Positions 1 to 6,867 of a stretch of DNA of 7,826 nt are shown here, piece after piece. This DNA comes from Ardenticatenales bacterium. GTDB taxonomy: Bacteria > Chloroflexota > Anaerolineae > Ardenticatenales > Ardenticatenaceae. Each line of letters opens with the position of its first letter. Position 1 is the first letter of the stretch. The notes under the pieces are model-generated. The model was not told where the DNA came from and ran no database searches. It was given only the letters and a program-made list of their open reading frames with translations. The position numbers were made by a program, and so were the translations under genes. The DNA is taken from contig JACCSL010000767.1 of the NCBI GenBank assembly GCA_013812995.1, positions 1-7,826 of the forward strand. The letters run 5' to 3'.

Positions 1-1
1 G

Positions 2-3000
2 CTCGAAGGCGTGCTGGATGCCTACCTCAAGCAGGATGAGCCTAATTGGGCGCAGTTCCTCAAGATGGGCAAGATCCATGGCACCCTATTTCAAGCAGCA
101 ACGGTTGCTTACGAAAGCTTCCGAGGACGCTATGCCGACGAGTTAAAATGGGATCTGAGCCAATTCCAGCAAAAAGTTGCCAAGGGAACCTTCCCTCTAC
201 ACCCCCTCACAACAGCACTCCTGTGCAACCTGCAACTACGAAACGACGAGGGGGATGCGCGAACCCTGCTGGGCTTCATCAGCCAGGAGATGAAAGACAA
301 AGCCGAAGAATTGGCTCTGGCGGACGACCTCCCGAACTGGATACTACCGACTCGACTGGTGGACTATTTTGAGCGCAGGTTGGACCGGGAAAAGTACGCT
401 GCCTATGAGAATGCCCGGAACACCGCAGGGAGCGATGCGCCATCAGAAGAGCAGAACATTCTCAAAGCGTTATTCCTGCAAGAAGCGCGCAAACTGACAT
501 TGCGTGCTAGTGATCAGATTGGATGGCTCGCTCAGGCGGCAGGGCTCAGTCAAAAAGCGACAGAAGCCGCCTTGCGGAATCTGAAGAGTAAAAGGAGCCT
601 CTACCGCGATGCCCGCGAGCAGTATAACTTCTGGCCAGGCACAACGAACCCTCTGCTGCTAGAGCAACTTGTAATGGAGAAACTAGATAAATCTCCAATT
701 GATTGGAGCGCTTCACCCAATCCGCTCCATCAGTATTTTGCACGCGACAACCAACTGAAAGGACTATCTCTCTCTGTCGACTGGGGCCATTCTGAGGATT
801 GGACTGTTGCAGAACATATCGTAACGAAATCTGACTTTTCTACGGCCACCCTCCGCGCCCTCCTGCCCTGGTATCAGATCAGCGGCAAGATGCAAGAGGC
901 ACCACGCGGTGCCCTGCTCTGGCTGGTAGCAAAGGATGAAGAAGAACTGGCATGGTACAGGGAACATGCCGCCTCTATCCTGGACGACGCCTTTCCAGAG
1001 CCACACACGCCGCCGATTGTTGCTGTGTTACCCAACCACCCCCACGGAGAGTTGTTTGACAATTATGTTCGCAGAGAAGCACTGGGGCGTCTAACCAATG
1101 ATGAGCGTGAGCGTGTTGGCCGAGAGTTCTTTCAAACAGAGGTAAACACAACCACCTCTACAGTGAATGGGCAGTTCAACGAACTGCGCGGCGACAGGGC
1201 AAACTGGGCAGGATTGCCGAGATCCCCTGCCCTACTCACCACGACAGCCCATTATCGTGCCACCCTCGCTGCGACACCTCAACACACCCTCAAAAATGTG
1301 TTGAACGCCCTCTATGGAGTGGCTTATCCCTTCCATCCCCCCTCCTTCTATACAACTTATCCGGCTAGTCGAAAGAACAAGTTGCGAGATGCCACGCGCA
1401 AAGTCGCTTTGACCCTTTTCAATCCCACGCACCGACTGACAGATGCCGTGCGGGGCGATTCGATGGCGACCGACTTGTGCGACAAATTCCTTGTGAAAGA
1501 ATGGCAGCTCCTAACCGCTGGGCCAACTTATAGCGTCCGTAGCGAGCCCGCCATGCGCAACACGCTGGAAGCATGGAACTATCTGAATGAGTGCTTTTCA
1601 GCAGAGGCAGGGGAAGTCAACATTGCGAGAGCACTGGAACCTCTCTTCAACGCTCCCTATGGGTATGACTATAACACGCTGGCGTTACTCTTCAGCGCCT
1701 GGTTTGGATATCACTCCCAGGAATTACAGATAATTCGGAAAGGCAGCATTGTTCCTGCACGCAGCCTGGAGGATGGCACCGTTTACGGAATGGGCGGCAA
1801 AGATTTTTACCAGAACCTCTACAACCAGCATTTTGCGCTCCGACGGCGGGAGGCAGAGGCGGTCAAGGCAGAGGCTCGTGCCCTACTGGATAAGGTTCAG
1901 GGGGTCCGAAAGCTAACCCCGCAACAGGCGCAAGGGTGGCTGGAAAAGCTTGACCGTCTTTGTAACGATTCTGCCTTATCTGCTGAGTTAAGCAGCCAGA
2001 TTCAAGAGGCCCATAAAACGCTGGAAAACGAGTTGCACCTGGCAACAGAGTACAATCGTCAGGCGCGGGAGATTCAACAACGTACCGAACAGGCAAAGAC
2101 GATTGATATATTGCTTGAGCAGCTAAAGCGGCTGGACACCCTGCCACGGGTGGGCCGGGTTGAAGTAGAAACAGTCACGCTGGCTGCCTTACGAGAGCGG
2201 ATACAGGAACGAGTCACAACAGTGACCCATGCTCGGGTAGAGGAATTGCAACAACTCAGCGACCTAGCACATTTGCAATTAAATGAGAGCGAACTGGATA
2301 AACTCTCCAGCCTCCTACGCAGCGCAGAGCGGAGTGATCTGGACACCGTGATAGAGCAGGGCCGCGCGCAATTGAGAGTCAATGCTGAGCGGCTGCGCCA
2401 ACTCCAGGCGGAGCAAGGCGTGCGTTTCCAGCTTGACAGGATGGATCCCCATGCGCGGCTGGAGCAGCTCCATCGCTACGAGAGTGAACTCGCTGCCCTT
2501 ACAGGACTATCTCCAGAGGTAACCGCCCTCCGCGACGCAAAGGACAAAGCTATTCAGGCTAGCATCAGCCAGGCAGAGGAGAAAGCAAGGGCATTGGTTG
2601 CCAAAGCCCAAAGCATCAGCACCCAAGCCGAAATCGATTCCTGGCTGAAAGAGGCAAACCGCTCCCTGAACGAATACAAGGGAACGGAATGGTATGACAC
2701 TCTAGAACAGGCCATTACTCAGGTGACGCGATACAACAGTTATCTGGGGGAGTTGAACCGCCTGAAGAATCAACCCTTCTCTACCCCGGAGCAAGCCAAA
2801 GCACTGATGCAGCAGATTCAGGAGGGCTATCAGGCGGCGGGGTTTGAAGAGGGATCCCCACCGCATCACGCCTATGAACAAGCACGCCAAGACGTACAAC
2901 GTCGGTATGCTGACCAGGAAAAGAAGGCTCAGGAACAGCTACAGCGCATAGGGGCGCAGATCGCCAACGCGAACGACCACGAATTGGGGCGATACAAACA

Positions 3001-3202
3001 CCAGCTTGAGAGTCCACCAGGCTTCCTTCCTGAAACAAGTCGATCTGACTGGTTGGCACTTCGCCGCCAAGTCCAAGCGCGGCTAGACGCGAACCTGGTG
3101 GCACAGATTGAGGGGTTGTTCCAGCAGATTACGGATCATAAAGAGCGTGAGGCGTGCCTGAAACGGCTGCAAGCCCTTCAGGAAAACACCCCCAATCGTT
3201 AG
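2..3202 (+). CDS. brxC: BREX P-loop ATPase BrxC, 5'-partial (C-terminal 1066 residues)
   Basis: The reading frame is open to the left edge, so the N-terminus is missing; the GTG at 11 is only an internal codon. The Walker A region expected in BrxC/PglY proteins is not in the window. What remains begins near the end of the ATPase domain: an FPLHPLT segment (about 191-211) followed by R-T-L-L-G-F (260-277), which resembles the HPLT...ERTLFSFL block of BrxC-like ATPases. A middle region contains a VAYPFHPPSF segment (about 1318-1347) and an APYGYDYNTLALLF segment (about 1650-1692), the latter like the PPYG motif of BrxC-family helical or winged-helix modules. From about 1840 to the stop, some 450 residues are rich in Glu, Gln, Leu, Arg and Ala, with long runs predicted helical or coiled-coil. 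In known BREX systems BrxC is an essential ATPase of the defence and modification machinery. Placement directly before pglZ and brxL supports the call. The subtype assignment is less certain than the family. Confidence 0.82.
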   Translation, partial: LEGVLDAYLKQDEPNWAQFLKMGKIHGTLFQAATVAYESFRGRYADELKWDLSQFQQKVAKGTFPLHPLTTALLCNLQLRNDEGDARTLLGFISQEMKDKAEELALADDLPNWILPTRLVDYFERRLDREKYAAYENARNTAGSDAPSEEQNILKALFLQEARKLTLRASDQIGWLAQAAGLSQKATEAALRNLKSKRSLYRDAREQYNFWPGTTNPLLLEQLVMEKLDKSPIDWSASPNPLHQYFARDNQLKGLSLSVDWGHSEDWTVAEHIVTKSDFSTATLRALLPWYQISGKMQEAPRGALLWLVAKDEEELAWYREHAASILDDAFPEPHTPPIVAVLPNHPHGELFDNYVRREALGRLTNDERERVGREFFQTEVNTTTSTVNGQFNELRGDRANWAGLPRSPALLTTTAHYRATLAATPQHTLKNVLNALYGVAYPFHPPSFYTTYPASRKNKLRDATRKVALTLFNPTHRLTDAVRGDSMATDLCDKFLVKEWQLLTAGPTYSVRSEPAMRNTLEAWNYLNECFSAEAGEVNIARALEPLFNAPYGYDYNTLALLFSAWFGYHSQELQIIRKGSIVPARSLEDGTVYGMGGKDFYQNLYNQHFALRRREAEAVKAEARALLDKVQGVRKLTPQQAQGWLEKLDRLCNDSALSAELSSQIQEAHKTLENELHLATEYNRQAREIQQRTEQAKTIDILLEQLKRLDTLPRVGRVEVETVTLAALRERIQERVTTVTHARVEELQQLSDLAHLQLNESELDKLSSLLRSAERSDLDTVIEQGRAQLRVNAERLRQLQAEQGVRFQLDRMDPHARLEQLHRYESELAALTGLSPEVTALRDAKDKAIQASISQAEEKARALVAKAQSISTQAEIDSWLKEANRSLNEYKGTEWYDTLEQAITQVTRYNSYLGELNRLKNQPFSTPEQAKALMQQIQEGYQAAGFEEGSPPHHAYEQARQDVQRRYADQEKKAQEQLQRIGAQIANANDHELGRYKHQLESPPGFLPETSRSDWLALRRQVQARLDANLVAQIEGLFQQITDHKEREACLKRLQALQENTPNR

Positions 3203-3207
3203 GACGT

Positions 3208-3213
3208 AGGAGG
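3208..3213 (+). promoter_or_regulatory. Shine-Dalgarno site of pglZ
   Basis: A perfect AGGAGG lies in the 20-nt gap after the brxC stop, with 9 nt between it and the ATG at 3223. This decides the pglZ start: an in-frame GTG at 3154 lies inside brxC with no comparable site, and the next ATG at 3232 is 18 nt away, too far for this site. Confidence 0.85.
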
Positions 3214-3222
3214 CACGACCCG

Positions 3223-5406
3223 ATGGAAACAATGTCCATCCGCTTGGATCGACGCGGTGATGCAACCTTGCCTGAAGGTTACTTATCAATAGAGAGCGAG
3301 GTAGATTTCCTACGCTATGCTACCGAGAGAAAGCAACTCCTAATCCGCGGGACAACTCTCTGTGACTGGGCCGAGCTTTTCTATCGTGGCAGGGGCATCG
3401 AGAGCACATCGGTCCTGTCCCTGTCTCAGGAGCTGCTGGACCTTTTGCCGACACTTGATTCAAATGAGCTAACAGCATTGCGTCAGTATCTATCGGCAGC
3501 CCTTGAAAAGACACCTCGGCCACTCAACATCACTGCCATTCTGAAGACGCTCTTTCCCATGAGTCTCTGGGAAGAGCCTGCCACCACAGAGCATGCGGCG
3601 GAATGGCTTCTGTGGTTATACACCGAGCGACCTACCCCAGCACTGGAACCTCTTCTACGCGCGCAACTCGAAAGCTGGGATCGGCAGGCTCCGGTGAACC
3701 TCCAAAGAGCCTATCAGACCGTTCGGCTAGAGGAAGTCACCCCACTGCTAGAGGAGTGGTTGGGGATTACCGCATCAGCCACCTCCTGGCCGCCATTTCC
3801 CCCGCATCTACAGCTTCCAGAGACCCTTGTCACGAAGGCAAAATCCCTCTGGAACCCGGAATTGACCCGCTCCGAAGGAGATTTCTTTGCAGAGCTAGAT
3901 AAACGCTCCTTGCCTGCCCCACTCCAAAAGCTCGCGGTGCAGGAAACCCAGCACTATTTTCAGGTGAAACCGGAAAAACTGACCCGCGAACGGTTTGCCG
4001 CCTTTCGTCCCTATTTATCACCCCAACAGCAAGAGGCGTATCTCCATCGTCTGCCGATGGACGCGCCACCCGACCTTCCTGAAACACCTGAAGATGTCAT
4101 CGACTGGTATAGTGACGCCTATCTGCCCTATCGCTTGTGGCAAGCGGATAACCAGACAGAGGATTCAAAACAAAGAGTAGAGAGGGCAGCGCACCAATTT
4201 GTTGAGTGGTACCTGATGCAGTACCCCAAGGCGCTCGCTGGGGCACCGCTGAAAGAGCACCTAGCCTTTAATCGTGTCCAATCGCTTTACGAGGAGCGCG
4301 AGCACTGGGTAACGTTGGTGGTTGTTTTAGATGGTCCGTTTCCGAGGGATGCCCATCTTCTCTGGGAAGGACTACAAAGCGATTCTGATCGCCTGGCCGC
4401 CGCCGAAAAAAGCTATGTGTTTGCAGCCTTACCAACCATTACAGAGTTCTGCAAACCCGCCTTGTTTGGTGGGGTTATACCTGCTCGCAGCAGTGAATAT
4501 GCCCCATTAGGTACTACCATCGGACCGAGCAAGTCGCCACTGGAAGTTCTTCGTGAGGCGCAGGTAGGACAGTTCTTCTTCTGGAATCAAGACGAGCCCG
4601 ACAAGGTTTACCATAACAGGGCGACGAGTGATGCCCATCTCCGTCGTAATGTTGAAGCCCAAATTCAAGCCCTCCGAAGTAAGCTGAAAGACCTAGTAGA
4701 ACAGCTCCCCGCCCACCTACCTCTCCGCCTTGTACTTACCGCTGATCATGGTCGCTTCTATGGAAAATCCGAGCGTTTGCGTCCTATCCCCAATGGCATG
4801 GAGGCGCATGGACGCGCGGCATGGGGCACTACAACACGCACCTTCCCGGAAGAAGGGTTCACCGTTGAAGATGGGGTCGCGTATCTTCACGGCCCGCGCT
4901 TCGGCGTTGCCGAGACCCTTGCCCTCATCATCGGGGGCGAAGCTTTTCATACGAACGATGGGAAACAGGGCACAGAACGCTTTCCGCATGGGGGACTATT
5001 CCCGGAGGAAGTCGTTGTTCCCTGGTTTGTTGTGCTCCGTGATTTTACACAGCCGACGGTGGAGATGCTCTTTGAGGGGCAAGGCGTGGCAGGGCAGTCA
5101 GGAACTCTAACCATTGAAATCATCAACTTGAGTTCTCAAGAATTGATCGTAGATCATGTAGCCATCCGCCTGCATAGTCGCATTGAAGAGCTAAAATGCG
5201 CTCTGACGATGGGAGCGCGTGAGCGCCAGACTCTCACGTTCCCGCTCGCTTCCTGGCCCACCCCCCGCGAGCTTGAGACTGCTCGGGGAGAAGGTTACAT
5301 TCGCCTACTGCATGGGCCAGGGTTCCCGGTCCCCGCTCGCTTGAAGCTGGAAAGCAAAGAGATGTATCAGCGCAACGATGACCTATTCGAGGATTTGGAG
5401 CTATGA
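3223..5406 (+). CDS. pglZ: BREX PglZ, alkaline-phosphatase-superfamily protein
   Basis: The protein has 727 residues from the ATG at 3223. Residues 1 to about 360 are a mostly helical N-terminal region without a motif I recognise. The PglZ domain follows: VVVLDG with D370 as a probable metal ligand; an LPTIT segment at 403-407, where T405 or T407 matches the nucleophile position; LTADHG with D508 and H509 as metal ligands; and FPHGG with H589, followed by P-E-E-V-V-V-P. These are the expected active-site blocks of the PglZ family, so the enzyme looks intact. Residues from about 610 to 700 look like a beta-sandwich (alternating hydrophobics, TIEIINLSSQEL) appended to the catalytic domain. PglZ is a hallmark of all BREX systems; phosphatase-fold activity is known for the superfamily, but its exact role in BREX is unsettled. 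It starts 20 nt after brxC and its stop overlaps the brxL start, so all three are probably co-transcribed and partly translationally coupled. No pglX methyltransferase lies between brxC and this gene. Confidence 0.9.
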   Translation: METMSIRLDRRGDATLPEGYLSIESEVDFLRYATERKQLLIRGTTLCDWAELFYRGRGIESTSVLSLSQELLDLLPTLDSNELTALRQYLSAALEKTPRPLNITAILKTLFPMSLWEEPATTEHAAEWLLWLYTERPTPALEPLLRAQLESWDRQAPVNLQRAYQTVRLEEVTPLLEEWLGITASATSWPPFPPHLQLPETLVTKAKSLWNPELTRSEGDFFAELDKRSLPAPLQKLAVQETQHYFQVKPEKLTRERFAAFRPYLSPQQQEAYLHRLPMDAPPDLPETPEDVIDWYSDAYLPYRLWQADNQTEDSKQRVERAAHQFVEWYLMQYPKALAGAPLKEHLAFNRVQSLYEEREHWVTLVVVLDGPFPRDAHLLWEGLQSDSDRLAAAEKSYVFAALPTITEFCKPALFGGVIPARSSEYAPLGTTIGPSKSPLEVLREAQVGQFFFWNQDEPDKVYHNRATSDAHLRRNVEAQIQALRSKLKDLVEQLPAHLPLRLVLTADHGRFYGKSERLRPIPNGMEAHGRAAWGTTTRTFPEEGFTVEDGVAYLHGPRFGVAETLALIIGGEAFHTNDGKQGTERFPHGGLFPEEVVVPWFVVLRDFTQPTVEMLFEGQGVAGQSGTLTIEIINLSSQELIVDHVAIRLHSRIEELKCALTMGARERQTLTFPLASWPTPRELETARGEGYIRLLHGPGFPVPARLKLESKEMYQRNDDLFEDLEL
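5403..5406 (+). other. ATGA stop-start overlap joining pglZ and brxL
   Basis: The brxL start codon ATG (5403-5405) overlaps the pglZ stop TGA (5404-5406). A GAGG at 5389-5392 lies 10 nt upstream of the ATG and can serve as its ribosome site. Such overlaps usually mean translational coupling, which would keep the two products in fixed ratio. Confidence 0.85.
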
Positions 5407-6854
5407 CCGCAATGCCCTCAGAAGAAGGCACAGCATCAAGCGTACCGTTCACCGAGAAGGTGCGGCGCGTCTTTGGCGAACTCGCCATAGACAAACGGCG
5501 GCTCCCCATGAGCCACATCCAGCAGCGCGGGGTTCCCGCCTATGTGGGAGAGTGGATTATTGATCGTATTGCGCCAGGGTTTGGGGATCTCCGGAGCGAC
5601 GAGGCGGCAAAGATTCAGGAGTGGGCAAGTCGCTTCATTCCCAACCCCGGTGATGAGAACCTCATCAAGCACCGTCTGCTCAGCGGAGAGATTTTAAAGG
5701 TTCTGACCACGGTACAAGTCGAGATTAAATTATCCCGGCAACGTCAGGAACGCATCGCCAAGATGAGTTTACTTGATCTCCCCGAGGTCTTTATCAGCGA
5801 CTTGATCGTGGATCGTTACCCTGATCTACTAAAGCAAGGAATGTGGGGCGTAGCGGAGCTGGCTAGTTCAAAGGAGGGTGTAGTCCTGTACTCCTTCAAA
5901 CCTATGCAGGCGTCAATGGATCTGTCACTCTATAAGGAAGCGCGGCGCGCCTTCACTTTACAAGAGTGGCGAACCCTCATGCTCGCCTCAATGGGGTACA
6001 ATGCCGCTGCCTTCCCGGATGAGGAGCAAACCTGGCTATTGTGCAGATTGCTTCCTCTCGTGCAAAAGAACATGCATATGATGGAGCTTGCCCCGAAAGG
6101 GACCGGCAAGAGTTACATCTACGAAAACATCAATCCTCGTGTTCGCCTTGTGAGTGGTGGGAACATTTCCCCCGCCGTTTTATTTGTAAACAACACATCA
6201 GGCCAATGGGGGTTGCTCGCCCGCTATTCGGTGGTTGTATTGGATGAGATTCAAACGCTGAAGATCGAGAAGCCTCAAGAGATCATTGGAGGCTTAAAAG
6301 GCTTTTTGGCCAATGGACGCATTACAAGGGGGGGGCTGCATGAGAGTGCCAGTGATTGTAGCTTTGTGCTGCTCGCGAATATCACTCTGGACTCGCATCA
6401 AGAACCAGTGATGGACCCTTTGGTACAGGAACTCCCAACCTTTCTTCAGGAAACCGCCTTCCTTGATAGAATCCGCGCGCTCATTCCTGGCTGGAAAATT
6501 CGAAAGCTAAGTAATGAGTGCTTTGCGCGTGATATCGGCTTGAAGGCCGACTTCTTTGGCGATGCCTTAATAGCCCTGCGCTCTGATTTGGAACACGATC
6601 AGATGGTGGCACGGCGCGTGGAACTGACCGGAAAGCGAACCTATAAACGCAATGAAGATGCGGTCCGTGCCATAGCGAGTGGCTTGCAGAAGATACTCTT
6701 CCCGCACGGCGAGGTATCCGACTCCGACTTCGACTTCTACTGTGTTCGGCCTGCTGTACAGCTCCGCCAGCGTATCTGGGATCAACTCCAGAGTCTGGAC
6801 GGGGAGTATCGACAGTACGAACACGAGATTCAGTACCGCTTACACCCTCTCTAA
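5403..6854 (+). CDS. brxL: Short BrxL-like AAA+ protein without C-terminal Lon-like domain
   Basis: The protein has 483 residues. The N-terminal part (about 20-200) follows the BrxL pattern: VPAYVGEWIID, then FKPMQ with a downstream L-Y-K-E-A-R-R-A-F-T-L-Q-E-W segment. The AAA+ core follows: a Walker A segment APKGTGKS at 230-237 (K236, S237), a Walker B segment VVVLDE with D281 and E282, a sensor-like LLANIT stretch, FLDRIRALIPGW at 353-364 with R356 as a candidate arginine finger, and KILFPHGE at 430-437. All match BrxL in order. Type 1 BrxL is about 680 residues and carries a Lon-protease-like C-terminal domain; this one stops about 45 residues after FPHGE, so that domain is absent. A shorter BrxL-related family of roughly 450 residues is known, so this is probably a natural form, not a broken gene. 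BrxL of type 1 has been described as a DNA-binding AAA+ ring resembling MCM helicases; I infer a similar ATP-driven DNA role here. The first Walker A glycine is alanine (A230). Confidence 0.88.
   Translation: MTAMPSEEGTASSVPFTEKVRRVFGELAIDKRRLPMSHIQQRGVPAYVGEWIIDRIAPGFGDLRSDEAAKIQEWASRFIPNPGDENLIKHRLLSGEILKVLTTVQVEIKLSRQRQERIAKMSLLDLPEVFISDLIVDRYPDLLKQGMWGVAELASSKEGVVLYSFKPMQASMDLSLYKEARRAFTLQEWRTLMLASMGYNAAAFPDEEQTWLLCRLLPLVQKNMHMMELAPKGTGKSYIYENINPRVRLVSGGNISPAVLFVNNTSGQWGLLARYSVVVLDEIQTLKIEKPQEIIGGLKGFLANGRITRGGLHESASDCSFVLLANITLDSHQEPVMDPLVQELPTFLQETAFLDRIRALIPGWKIRKLSNECFARDIGLKADFFGDALIALRSDLEHDQMVARRVELTGKRTYKRNEDAVRAIASGLQKILFPHGEVSDSDFDFYCVRPAVQLRQRIWDQLQSLDGEYRQYEHEIQYRLHPL
6328..6335 (+). 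repeat. Run of eight G inside brxL
   Basis: Eight consecutive G residues fall in codons for the R-G-G-L segment between Walker B and the sensor-like stretch of BrxL. A slip of one base would shift the frame and remove the arginine-finger region and the rest of the protein. It is the longest G run I noticed in the window. Confidence 0.9.
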
Positions 6855-6867
6855 TGGTTTATACCCC

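Noticed and set aside
11..13. GTG at 11 as the start of brxC
   Set aside because: The frame stays open to the window edge and the protein lacks the N-terminal ATP-binding part, so the gene begins upstream.
693..708. Perfect 7-bp inverted repeat CTCCAAT/ATTGGAG with 2-nt spacer
   Set aside because: It lies inside the brxC coding frame, has no T-run or partner copy, and is within chance expectation.
1171..1187. 7-bp inverted repeat GCAGTTC/GAACTGC containing GTTC and GAAC, the phosphorothioation core of some Dnd systems
   Set aside because: The 4-bp core is common by chance, it is inside coding sequence, and the target motif of this system is unknown.
2074..2382. Antisense open frame of 102 codons, serine- and arginine-rich
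   Set aside because: It lies wholly opposite the brxC helical region, has low-complexity composition typical of an antisense shadow, and no recognisable domain.
3154..3222. Upstream in-frame GTG start for pglZ at 3154
   Set aside because: It would overlap brxC by 49 nt and lacks a ribosome site, whereas ATG at 3223 has AGGAGG at ideal distance.
4730..5110. Open frame of 126 codons on the + strand
   Set aside because: It overlaps the PglZ active-site region in another frame; the PglZ frame carries the conserved residues.
2..6854. Type 1 BREX assignment
   Set aside because: pglX is absent from its usual place between brxC and pglZ, and BrxL lacks the Lon-like domain of type 1 members.
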